Shown piece by piece: positions 20,229 to 28,474 of a stretch of 64,000 bases of DNA. Location: contig MKJV01000091.1 of the NCBI GenBank assembly GCA_001942185.1, positions 1 through 64,000 of the forward strand. The letters are read 5' to 3'. Made by a program: the position numbers and the translations under genes. Numbering within the stretch: position 1 is the stretch's first letter; each line of letters opens with the position of its first letter. This stretch comes from Pseudonocardia sp. CNS-004 (lineage in GTDB: Bacteria > Actinomycetota > Actinomycetes > Mycobacteriales > Pseudonocardiaceae). The notes under the pieces are model-generated. The model did not search any database, had not been told where the DNA came from, and saw only the letters and a list, made by a program, of their open reading frames with translations.

Positions 20229-20899
20229 TCAGCCGGCGGTGGCGACGGGCTGGTCGGCCAGGCGCCATTCGAGCATGCCCTCGGCCAGTCGCACGGCGCG
20301 CCGGCCGTGAGCGGTGAGCTGCCGGACCGCGTCGTGGGCGAGGACGCAGTAGGCGCCGCGGCAGTAGGCAACGACTTCGATGTCGGCCGGGAGTTCGGCG
20401 AGCCGGTCGGGGAGCTCGTCGAGGGGAATGGACACGGCCCCGGGGATGTGGCCGGCGGCGAACTCCGGGGTGGGTCGCACGTCCAGCACGATCGCCTCGC
20501 CGGCCCGGGCGCGGCGCAGTAGCTCCTCGCGGTCGACCTGTTCGGTGTCGTCGCCGTCCTGCGTGCCGAGGTAGCGGGTGCGGGCACGGTCGACGTCGGC
20601 CAGGTGTGCAGCGGCGACGGTGCGCAGCTGCGCGAACAGTGCGGCGACGTCGTCGCGGCGAGCCGGTAGCGGATCGTGGTGCCCTCCCGGGTGGTGGCGA
20701 CCAGCCCGGCTTCCCTCAGCGCCTTGAGGTGCATCGACGCGGTGGTCAGCCCGAGGCCGGCAGCGGCGGCCAGGTCGGCCACGCTGCGCGGGCCTTGGCT
20801 GAGCAGGTCGAGCAGCTCCAGCCGCTTGCCGTTGCCCAGCGTCTTGCCCACCCGTGCCAGCTGCTCGAACAGCTCGGCCTTCAGCATCGCATCACCCAT
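20229..20899 (-). CDS. ArsR-family regulator fused to a rhodanese domain, one frame break
   Basis: An N-terminal winged helix (LLSQGPRSVADLAAAAGL with recognition helix TTASMHLKALREAGLV) is followed by a C-terminal rhodanese domain (LDVRPTPEFAAGHIPGAVSI) whose active loop YCRGAYCVLA carries the catalytic cysteine. Such ArsR-rhodanese fusions are linked to reactive-sulfur sensing. One G is lost at 20656/20657 between YRLA and DDVAALFAQLR; restored length is 223 residues. The ATG at 20899 follows TGGAGGA; the gene diverges from the MBL-rhodanese gene across an 82-bp gap holding a perfect AT-rich palindrome. I infer persulfide or sulfide responsiveness from context. Confidence 0.85.
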
Positions 20900-20912
20900 C
20901 GACATCCTCCAG

Positions 20913-20926
20913 TATTTCATGAAATA
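20913..20926. promoter_or_regulatory. Perfect 14-bp palindrome between divergent sulfur genes
   Basis: TATTTCATGAAATA is self-complementary over all 14 bases and strikingly AT-rich in a GC-rich region. It lies 14 bp before the start of the ArsR-rhodanese gene and 56 bp before the MBL-rhodanese start, the right place for an ArsR dimer to repress both promoters. Confidence 0.65.
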
Positions 20927-20981
20927 GTGAAGCAGATCGCGCGGCTGGGTGCCAGCCCCCCAGCGTGTGTAGGAGGACGGT

Positions 20982-22370
20982 ATGAGCGAGGCAGCCAGCG
21001 ATGTCGAACCGACGGCAGTCGTGGACGAGGGCCTGGGCAACTCCTGCTACCTGCTCGATCTCGGTGACGGCTCCGCCCTGGTCGTCGACCCGCCGCGGGA
21101 TCTGCGCGCGGTGCGCTCGGCGGCGGACGAGGCCGGCGTGCGGATCCGGTTCGCCGCGGACACCCACCTGCACGCGGACTTCCTGTCCGGCGCGGTGCAG
21201 TTGGCCCACGACGACGGCGCGACGATCCTGGCGTCGGCAGCTGGTCGCCGCCGGTTCCCGCACCGGGGTCTCGGGGAAGGCGATGAGAGCGATCTCGGGG
21301 GGCTCCGGTTGACCGCGCTGGCCACGCCCGGGCACACCGATGAACACCTGTCGTTCCTCCTGCGCGACGGGGAGCGTGCGGTCGGGGTGTTCACCGGTGG
21401 ATCGCTCATCGTGGGGTCGGCGGCACGAACCGATCTCCTGGGCGAGGACCGGGCCGAGGAGCTGGCGCGCGCCCAGTTCGCGTCGCTGCGGCGACTGTCC
21501 GCGCTACCCGCCGCCACGGCGGTGTGGCCGACGCACGGGGCGGGGTCGTTCTGTTCCGCGCCGCCAGGAGCGCAGCGCACCTCCACGATCGGCCACGAGT
21601 GGGCCACGAACCCGCTGCTGGGCATCGAGGACGAGGACCGGTTCGTGCAGCGACTGCTCGGATCGCTGGGCAGCTACCCGCCCTACTTCCTGCGCCTGGC
21701 GGAGGTGAACCGGCGCGGCCCGGCAGTACTCGACCCGGCGAGCACCGGGCGGTTGGCGCAACTACCCGTGTCCACGGTGCAGGTCCTGCGCGAGAACGGA
21801 GCGGTCGTGGTGGACGCCCGCCCGGTGGCCGACTTCGCCCGCGCGCACATCCCCGGGTCGTTGTCGATCCCGCTGCGGGCCCAGTTCGCGACCTGGCTGG
21901 GCTGGCTGGTCCCGCCCGAGGCTCCGATCGTGGTGGTGCGCAACCCGGCTCAAGACCTCGCCGAGCTGGTCTGGCAGGCGCTGAACATCGGCGTCGACCG
22001 GCTGGTCGGCGAACTCGGCGGCGGCATCGACGCGTGGGTCGCCCCCGGACGTCCGACCGCGTCCACCGATCTGGTCGGCCCGGCGGAGGTCTCGGGGCGG
22101 CGCCGGGTGCTCGACGTCCGCCAAAGCGCCGAGTTCGCGGCCGGGCATCTTCCCGGGGCCGTGCACGTGGAGCTCGGCGCCCTCGCAGAGACCGCGCGTG
22201 ATCTGCCGGGTGAGCCGACGGTGGTGATGTGCGGACACGGGGAACGGGCGATGGGCGCGGCCAGCCTCCTCGAGCGGGCCGGGCACGGCGACCTGACCGT
22301 GGTGGCCGGCGGACCCGAGGACTGGGCACAGGTCACGGGCCGGCAGCCGCAGGTGAGTCGTGAACCGTGA
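20982..22370 (+). CDS. MBL-fold hydrolase fused to two rhodanese domains
   Basis: A 462-residue intact protein. Residues about 10-240 are a metallo-beta-lactamase domain with THLHADF in place of HxHxDH, and TPGHTDEH; this resembles persulfide dioxygenase/ETHE1-type enzymes. Two rhodanese domains follow: the first (VVVDARPVADFARAHIPGS) has VVVRNP where the catalytic Cys should be and is probably inactive; the second (LDVRQSAEFAAGHLPGA) keeps MCGHGERAM with Cys. It should handle glutathione- or mycothiol-persulfides, transferring or oxidising sulfane sulfur. The start at ATG 20982 follows GTAGGAGGACGGT. It overlaps the next gene by 11 bp, so they form an operon. Confidence 0.9.
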   Translation: MSEAASDVEPTAVVDEGLGNSCYLLDLGDGSALVVDPPRDLRAVRSAADEAGVRIRFAADTHLHADFLSGAVQLAHDDGATILASAAGRRRFPHRGLGEGDESDLGGLRLTALATPGHTDEHLSFLLRDGERAVGVFTGGSLIVGSAARTDLLGEDRAEELARAQFASLRRLSALPAATAVWPTHGAGSFCSAPPGAQRTSTIGHEWATNPLLGIEDEDRFVQRLLGSLGSYPPYFLRLAEVNRRGPAVLDPASTGRLAQLPVSTVQVLRENGAVVVDARPVADFARAHIPGSLSIPLRAQFATWLGWLVPPEAPIVVVRNPAQDLAELVWQALNIGVDRLVGELGGGIDAWVAPGRPTASTDLVGPAEVSGRRRVLDVRQSAEFAAGHLPGAVHVELGALAETARDLPGEPTVVMCGHGERAMGAASLLERAGHGDLTVVAGGPEDWAQVTGRQPQVSREP

Positions 22371-23687
22371 CGCACCCGGACGGCGCGAGGCGGTGGGGCG
22401 ATCCGCCACGAGCAGGCGCCCGCTCGTGCTGGGGTTGCGGGCGAACCTCGTGCAGTTCAGCCTGCTCGTCGCGGTCAACGCGTTGGTCGGCGGCATGGTC
22501 GGGCAGGAGCAGACGGTGCTGCCGTTGCTGGCCGAGCGCGAGTTCGGCCTGACCGGCTACACCTACCTGTTCACCTACGTGGTCGCGTTCGGGTTGACCA
22601 AGGCCACCGCCAACTACGCGCCGGCAGCTGGTCGGACCGGTTCGGGCGCAAACCGGTGTTGTTCGTCGGGTGGCTGCTCGCACTGCCGGTTCCGCTGATG
22701 CTGATCTGGGCGCCGAGCTGGGGCTGGGTGGTGGCGGCGAACGTGCTGCTCGGGCTCAACCAGGGCCTGACCTGGTCCACGACCGTGATCATGAAGATCG
22801 ACCTCGTGGGCCCGCAGCAGCGTGGCCTCGCGATGGGGCTCAACGAGGCGGCCGGGTACGGGGCGGTCGCGGTGACCTCCCTGCTCGCCGGCTACCTGGC
22901 GGCGGACTACGGGCTGCGTCCGGTGCCGTTCCTGCTCGGCCTGTCCTACGCCGTGCTCGGGCTGGGCCTGTCCGGGGTGCTGGTGCGCGAGACCCGGGAC
23001 CATGCCCGGTTGGAGGCCGCCGGGCACGTCGCTCGGGCCGACGGGCGCCACGATCACCTGCACGCCGAGCTGAGCAACCGGCAGATCGCGGCCTACACCA
23101 GCTACCGGGAACCGGCGCTGTCCTCGGCGAGCATGGCCGGGCTGGTCAACAACCTCAACTTCGGGTTGTCCTGGGGGTTGTTCCCCCTGCTGTTCGCCAC
23201 CGCCGATCTGTCCGTGGCCCAGATCGGTGTGCTGTTCGCCCTCTACCCGGCCGTGTGGGGCGCGGGGCAACTGGCCACCGGCGTGTTGTCCGACCGGTGG
23301 GGGCGCAAGCACTTCATCGACATCGGCATGCTCGTCCAGGCGATCGCGCTCGCGGTCATCGCGGTCGCCGACACCTTCGCGGCGTGGGCGGCCGCGGCGA
23401 TGCTGCTGGGCGCCGGCACCGCGATGGTCTACCCGACCCTGCTGGCCGTGATCGGCGACGTGGCCCACCCGAACTGGCGCGGGCGCGCCGTCGGGATCTA
23501 CCGGGTCTGGCGCGACGCCGGCTACGCGGTCGGCGCACTCATGGGCGGGATCGTGGCCGACCTGTGGGGGCTGCGCGCCGCGGTGTGGGTCGCCGCGGCA
23601 CTGAGCGCCGCCTCCGGCCTGGTCGTGGCCGCACGCATGTACGAGACCCACACCGGACGGGCCACGAGCCCAGGGAGCACTCGGTGA
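22360..23687 (+). CDS. MFS transporter in sulfur operon, one frame break
   Basis: A 12-helix major facilitator of 442 residues after repair. The motif between helices 2 and 3, GSWSDRFGRKPVLFVGW, is clear. The frame changes at 22620/22621, where GCGCCGGC stands for GCGGCCGGC; restoring one G joins ATANYA to AGSWSDRF. A second MFS motif, LSDRWGRKH, is in the C-half. The GTG at 22360 overlaps the previous gene, with AGGTGAG upstream. MFS genes are regular partners of rhodanese/MBL clusters; the substrate is unknown and could be an oxidised sulfur compound. Confidence 0.85.
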
Positions 23688-24403
23688 CGCACCGAGCGGC
23701 GAGCTCGCCGACGCGTCTACGGCGCCGCCGTGGTGCTGCTGATCCTGCTGCGTCCCGACCCCCTGCTCCTGGCGCGGCGGCTCGCCGCGGCCGCCTCGCC
23801 CAGCCCCGCCGGGGCGGGCGGCACAGCTCAGCCGGTGCTACCGCGTGTGGTGCCGGTAGCGGCAACGGTCATGATCGCCGCCCAGCTGGTCATGGTCGCG
23901 ATCATGACGATGACACCGATCCACATGCTGAGGCACGGGCACAGCCTGGCGGCCGCCGGTTGGTGATCGCTATCCACGTCGCGGGGATGTACCTGCCCTC
24001 GCCGCTGTCCGGGTGGCTCGTCGACCGGTTCGGGCCACGACCGGTTGCCGCGGCATCCGGTGTGACCCTGCTCGGGGCCGGTGTCGTCGCCATGGCCGCT
24101 CCGGTCCACTCCGTCCCGGCGCTGGCCGCCGCGCTGGCCCTGCTCGGGCTGGGATGGAGCTTCGGGCTGGTCAGCGGCACCGCGATGCTCGCTTCCGCGC
24201 TCCCGCTGGCCACTCGCGCCAAGACCCAGGGAGCCGTCGATCTGTGGATCGCCGTCGCCGGTGCCGTCGGCGGGATGGCCTCCGGGCTCGTCGTCGCCAG
24301 CACCAGCTACGCCATCCTCGGCGGCCTCCTCGCCGCCGCGGTCGTGCCGATCATCGCCGTGACCTCGCTCGAGCGCACACCCGCTGTCAGGAGCATCCGA
24401 TGA
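23684..24403 (+). pseudogene. MFS transporter remnant lacking its N-terminal half
   Basis: The GTG at 23684 overlaps the previous stop (GTGA), the same coupling seen through this operon, and codes VTHRAASSPTR. Then, in another frame from 23712, the sequence jumps to what is normally the end of the sixth helix region (VYGAAVVLLILLRPDPLLLA) and continues as a regular MFS C-half (SGWLVDRFGPRPVAAASG). About 200 N-terminal residues are absent, and one base is also missing near 23962. The loss is too large for a base-calling error, so either a real deletion or an assembly collapse occurred. The TGA overlaps the desulfurase ATG. Confidence 0.7.
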
Positions 24404-25100
24404 GCCATCCCGGCCTCGTGAACGGGCCGATCCACCTGGACTGCAACGCCACCACACCGGTTGACCCCGCCGTGGTGCGGGCAGCGCTGCCCTACCTCGA
24501 GACCGCGTTCGGCAACCCGTCCAGCAGCCACGCCTACGCCGAGCAGCCGCGCGCTGCGGTGACGCGAGCCCGCGGCCAGCTCGCGCAGCTGCTCGCCGCC
24601 CAGCCCCAGGAGATCGTGTTCACCGGCGGCGGGTCGGAAGCCGACACCCTCGCCGCCCACGCCGCCCCCGCCGGCCGCAGGCAGGTGATCACCCTTCCGG
24701 CCGAGCACCCCGCGGCTTCCCCACAGCACGACGCGGCTGGCCGGGCTACGGGACCTGCTGCACTGCGAGCTCGAGGAGCTGCTGGCCGACCGGGTGCATC
24801 TCAACGGCCACCCCGACCTGCGGCTGCCGGGAACCCTGAACGTCAGCATCGACGGTGTCCGCAGCCGCGCCCTCCTCGCCGCGCTCCCCGAGATCGCGGC
24901 CGTGACCGGTTCGGCCTGCCACGAAGGCGTCGACGCCCCGTCCGAGGTACTGCTCGCCATGGGTCTGTCGCCGGAGCGGCGAACGCGGCACTGCGCCCGA
25001 GACCCGCTGAGCCCGACCGAGATAGCCCGGGTGGCTCTCCCTGCGCCAGCCCGGAGCGTGGCGGAGTGTGTTGCTGCTGGTGAACCAGCTGTGGGTGCTG
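24400..25100 (+). pseudogene. Cysteine desulfurase remnant with internal deletion
   Basis: Begins MSHPGLVNGPIHLDCNATTP, the canonical NifS/IscS N-terminus with the substrate-binding DCNATTP, and runs through FGNPSSSHAYA and FTGGGSEADT. Near 24705-24740 it jumps in another frame to LRDLLHCELEELLADRV, missing roughly 150-190 residues that would contain the PLP-binding lysine. The cysteine loop GSACHEGVDAP survives. The 3' end (24970-25100) needs further frame changes to match the family and has no clear proper stop. It would have supplied sulfane sulfur to the neighbouring rhodaneses; as sequenced it cannot bind PLP. Confidence 0.75.
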
Positions 25101-25145
25101 CTGCGGAGCCGGGTCGGTCGCCGGCGACGGAGCGGGCGTCAGCGT

Positions 25146-26321
25146 TCACCAGGTCACCGGGAGTTCGATCAGCCCACCGGTCAGCACATCGGTGTTGAAC
25201 CGAAGTCGGTCGACGTCGACGGCGAGGCGCATAGCCGGGAAGCGCGGTCCGATCTGCGAGAACACCGCCTGCAGCTCGATGCGGGCCAGCGGCGCCCCGA
25301 TGCAGTAGCGGGCGCCGTGACCGAAGGTGAGGTGCCCCGCCGCCCCCCGCGTGGGATCGAACCGATCAGGATCGGGGAAGGTGCCCTCGTCGTGGTTGGC
25401 GGCGCCGGTGTCGAGCAGGACCAGGTCGCCTGCGCGCACCGTGACGCCGTCGATCTCCAGGTCGGTGCGGGCGTAGCGGGGGATGCCGCCCCCGCCGTTG
25501 CCCTGGATGCGCAGCACCTCCTCCACCACGGCCCCGATCCGGCTCGGGTCGCTGCCCAGCTGCCTCCACTCGACGGGATCGGTCAGCAGCCGCACAGAGC
25601 CGAGGCCGATCGCGACGACGGTGGTCTCGTGCCCGGCGAACAGCAGCGACATCGCCAGCCCCGCCGCCTCGTCGCCGCTGACGCCGTCGGTCGCGCACAA
25701 CCGGGAGATGACGTCGTCGCCGGGCTCGCGCCGTTTGCGCGCCACCAGCTGCTGGCAGTACCCGAACAGCTCGGCCAGCCCCTGCAGGGAACGGGCGCGC
25801 TCACGAATGTCCGCCGCGGCCTGCGTCCACGCCCGGAATTGCGTCCGGTCCTCGTAGGGCACGCCCAGCAGCTCGCAGATCACCGCGATCGGCAACGGCA
25901 ACGTCAGTGCCTCATGCAGATCGGCAGGCGGTCCGTGTGCCACGAGTTCATCGAGGAGGGCGGCGGTGAGCTGTTCGACGCGCGGCCGGAGCGCGCGCAT
26001 CCGCTTGGGCGAGAAGTGGGGCTGCAGGAGTGCGCGCATCCGGGAGTGATCTGCGTGCTCGGTCTCGAAGGCGCCCAGCGGGCCGCCGAACAACGCCGAC
26101 TCCCCGGTCCGCGCCGCGTTCCCCGGGTCGGGGTGCGAGCGCCCGAGCCGTGCGTCGTCGAGCAGACCCCGCACCTGCTCGTACCCGGTGACCAGCCATG
26201 CGTCGTCCCCGACCGCCGTACGGACCCGGTGCACTGTCCCCGCGGCCTGCAGCTCCCGCAGCAACGGCGCCGGTCGGAGCGGGACAGGTTGATCGAACGG
26301 CAGCTGCACGGCACTCGCCAT
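25146..26321 (-). CDS. Cytochrome P450
   Basis: A complete 391-residue bacterial class I P450. The oxygen-activation motif AGHETT is in the I helix, the ExxR is in EEVLR and the heme loop is FGHGARYCIGAPLAR with the Cys ligand. The ATG at 26321 is preceded by AGGAGAG. No ferredoxin or reductase is adjacent. It is divergent from a TetR gene, a common arrangement for a P450 induced by its substrate; the substrate is unknown. Frame intact, one of the few large genes here without a break. Confidence 0.95.
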   Translation of the reverse strand: MASAVQLPFDQPVPLRPAPLLRELQAAGTVHRVRTAVGDDAWLVTGYEQVRGLLDDARLGRSHPDPGNAARTGESALFGGPLGAFETEHADHSRMRALLQPHFSPKRMRALRPRVEQLTAALLDELVAHGPPADLHEALTLPLPIAVICELLGVPYEDRTQFRAWTQAAADIRERARSLQGLAELFGYCQQLVARKRREPGDDVISRLCATDGVSGDEAAGLAMSLLFAGHETTVVAIGLGSVRLLTDPVEWRQLGSDPSRIGAVVEEVLRIQGNGGGGIPRYARTDLEIDGVTVRAGDLVLLDTGAANHDEGTFPDPDRFDPTRGAAGHLTFGHGARYCIGAPLARIELQAVFSQIGPRFPAMRLAVDVDRLRFNTDVLTGGLIELPVTW

Positions 26322-26339
26322 CACGCTCTCCTAAGTGAA

Positions 26340-26379
26340 CTACAATGTGTAGACTTTGAAATAAACAAGCTACTTGTAG
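26340..26379. promoter_or_regulatory. Paired inverted repeats between P450 and tetR
   Basis: CTACAATGTGTAG (26340-26352) and CTACTTGTAG (26370-26379) both have CTAC/GTAG arms and both are followed by ACT, so they are also direct repeats 30 bp apart, about three helical turns. The AT-rich stretch between the divergent genes is where the TetR repressor should bind to control itself and the P450. Confidence 0.55.
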
Positions 26380-26409
26380 ACTCCGGGGTACACAAGAGGG
26401 GGTGGTGAC

Positions 26410-27057
26410 ATGGGCGGCCGAGCCGGTGCGGGAAACCAGGCCGATCCAGCGACGCCGGCGGCACCGACGGTGCGGCGGATGCGGCGCGCCGACCGACGCG
26501 CGCAAATCCTCGACGCCGCCACCCGGGCGTTCGCCCGAACCGGGTTCGCCGCCACCGGCCTCGACGAGATCGCCGCCGAAGCCTCGATCACGCGGGTCCT
26601 GCTCTACCGGCACTTCGACTCGAAAGCCGACCTCTACGGCGCCGTGCTCGACCGCGCGTGTCAGCGCCTCGAGGACAGCGTCGGCAGCGACGACTTCGAC
26701 GAGCAGGCCATCCCCGCCCTGCTCCACGCGGCCGCCGCGGACCCGGACGCGTTCCGGTTGCTGTTCCGCCACGCCGCTCGCGAACCCGAGTTCCGCGGCC
26801 GGATGGATGTCCTGACCGCCGCCGCGGTCGACATCGCCCGGCGCAACCTCGCCGCGCGGATCCCGGACAGCCCGTGGCTCGACTGGGCGGCCCGGCTCAT
26901 TCCGACCCTGACGATCGAGGCCGTCATCGCCTGGCTCGACGCCGGACAACCGGATCCCGACCGCGCCGCCGGCAGGATCGGCCACGCCGTCCACGGAGTC
27001 ATTGACGCCGCCTACGCGGAGGAGCCCGTTGCGGAGGCGCCAATGCCGTCTCCATGA
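26410..27057 (+). CDS. TetR-family transcriptional regulator
   Basis: A 215-residue regulator. The N-terminal helix-turn-helix spans about residues 28-70 (RRAQILDAATRAFARTGF through ITRVLLYRHFDSKADLY). The C-terminal ligand domain is unassigned. It starts at ATG 26410 and is divergent from the P450 gene, whose expression it probably controls through the repeats at 26340-26379. Intact frame. Confidence 0.92.
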   Translation: MGGRAGAGNQADPATPAAPTVRRMRRADRRAQILDAATRAFARTGFAATGLDEIAAEASITRVLLYRHFDSKADLYGAVLDRACQRLEDSVGSDDFDEQAIPALLHAAAADPDAFRLLFRHAAREPEFRGRMDVLTAAAVDIARRNLAARIPDSPWLDWAARLIPTLTIEAVIAWLDAGQPDPDRAAGRIGHAVHGVIDAAYAEEPVAEAPMPSP

Positions 27058-27114
27058 GAGGGCAGGAGCCGCCCGCGGGGACGCAGCGCGGCAGCGCAGT
27101 CACCGGCACCGCCA

Positions 27115-27200
27115 CAGTTCGTCCGACCGGGTATCGAGGTGTCGTGGCCAAGCGCCTCGACCACACGTACTCCCCGGAAAGCGGACGTGGTGAGTTGGCT
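27115..27200 (+). pseudogene. Fragment of an ATP-dependent DNA ligase
   Basis: A single frame encodes GYRGVVAKRLDHTYSPESGR, matching the conserved stretch of LigC/LigD ATP-dependent ligases that reads GxEGVVAKRLDSxYxPGRR (motif IV, family knowledge). Nothing else of the ligase is recognisable on either side, so this is an isolated scrap of about 25 residues. Confidence is limited by the short length. Confidence 0.4.
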
Positions 27201-27283
27201 GCACCAAGATCGGCACCGTCGGGTGCCGCGACCTTGGTGGGTCACGTGGATCAGGCAGCGCGGGGGACCTGCGGCGCCGGGAG

Positions 27284-27420
27284 TTGATGTCGGGTGAGGT
27301 GGATCTGCCGCGCGGGGGGCGTGTCGTGGTCGGCGAGGATCCGTACGAGCCGTTCCTGTCGGTAGACGAGCGCGGTCCCGTGGTCGAGCCGGTGCGCCGG
27401 CTGCTCTCCCAGATCGACGA
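27284..27420 (+). pseudogene. N-terminal fragment of a tyrosine recombinase
   Basis: The frame from 27284 reads SGEVDLPRGGRVVVGEDP followed by SVDERGPVVEPVRRLLSQID. This resembles the extreme N-terminus of actinobacterial site-specific integrases, where a VEPVxRFL segment opens the SAM-like core-binding domain. The catalytic domain is absent and the reading frame soon runs antisense to the DinB gene. Likely a mobile-element relic; low certainty. Confidence 0.35.
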
Positions 27421-27492
27421 GCGCCGCCATCACATGACGAACGCCCCGTGGCTGTCGACGCGCGCCCTGGCGCGCGTGCTGGGTGGGCGGGC

Positions 27493-27977
27493 CTACCGGC
27501 CGACCGCTCCGTCGATCTGCTCGCGCAGGATGTCGGCGTGGCCGGCGTGGCGGGCCGTTTCGGTGATCATGTGCTGGATGATCCAGCGGGCGGTGCATCG
27601 TGGCCGGCTGTTCGCCGGCGTCTCGATGACCTGGTCGAGATCGGTCCACCCGGCGATGACCGCGTCGGATTCGTGCGCGGCGCGCTCGTAGGCGGCTACC
27701 AGGTCTGACACGGTGTCGGTGCCGGCGAGCGCCGCGGCGGTCGCCATGTCGTCGATCATGGTTCCGCCGAACCAGAACCGCTCGGAGACCGTCAGGTGTT
27801 TGATCAGCCAGGCGAGGCTGGTGCCGGACGCACGCCGGGGCGGCGTGCCGCGTCGTCGGGGAGGTCGAGCGCCTTCCTGATGATTGCTTCGCGCTTGTAT
27901 CCGAGGAACTCGGCGAGCGTCGCGGCCTCACCGCTGGAGCCGAGGGCGGGAAGTGGGGCCTCGTTGAGTGCATCCAC
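27493..27977 (-). CDS. DinB-superfamily protein (DUF664), one frame break
   Basis: A 161-residue four-helix DinB-like protein after repair. It begins with GTG at 27977 (VDALNEAPLPALGSSGEAAT), has GYKREAIIRKALDLP in helix 1 and WLIKHLTVSERFWFGG with a metal-ligand His, then WIIQHMITETARHAGHADIL with two more His. The family binds a metal and includes mycothiol-dependent enzymes. One base is lost near 27830 between ARRPG and the SGTSLAWLIKHL segment. A second DUF664 gene sits at 47107. Confidence 0.75.
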
Positions 27978-28064
27978 GGCACGGACCTATGGCCGGCCGC
28001 CACGCGCAGGTGCCGCGCGGGTCTCGATCGGAGGCCGGCAGTGCCGAGCATCCGCCACCGGGCG

Positions 28065-28240
28065 TCCCGTCCGCTACTTCCCGGACGCCGTCGCGAAGGA
28101 GCCACCACGCGGGCGCCGTGGCCACGGGCGCACGTCGGGCCGGTGGCACGGGGCAGGCGTGGCCGCGCTCGGTCTGGAGGGCGAGGTCGACGCCGACCAG
28201 GTGGAAGCGATCCCACGGCTGGTCGCCCTGATCCCGCACG
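28065..28240 (+). pseudogene. Fragment of a MobF/TrwC-type relaxase
   Basis: The frame reads YFPDAVAKEPP, then GRWHGAGVAALGLEGEVDAD. This matches the N-terminal relaxase-domain pattern of actinobacterial TraA/TrwC proteins (a YY...VA segment, then GRWxGxGAAALGLxGxVDA). The catalytic Tyr cluster upstream and the helicase part are missing. Further along, 28255-28400 can be read as RGVDLDDLADRGAAEEWRS in another frame, possibly more of the same element. A relic, identified by pattern only. Confidence 0.4.
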
Positions 28241-28474
28241 GATGCGGAGCTGCGTGCCCGTGGCGTCGATCTGGACGACCTGGCGGACCGGGGCGCGGCA
28301 GAGGAGTGGCGGTCAGTACACCTGGAGGACCGGGCCGAGACCGGGCGGCACCGCGAGCTACGCGACGAGCACGCGCGCGGGGCAGACCCCGTTCTCGAGG
28401 CGTTTGCGTCCGGCCTGCGAGCGAGTTCGCAGCACTCATTGCAGGCGATGGCATCCTCATGTAGAGTCGAACAC

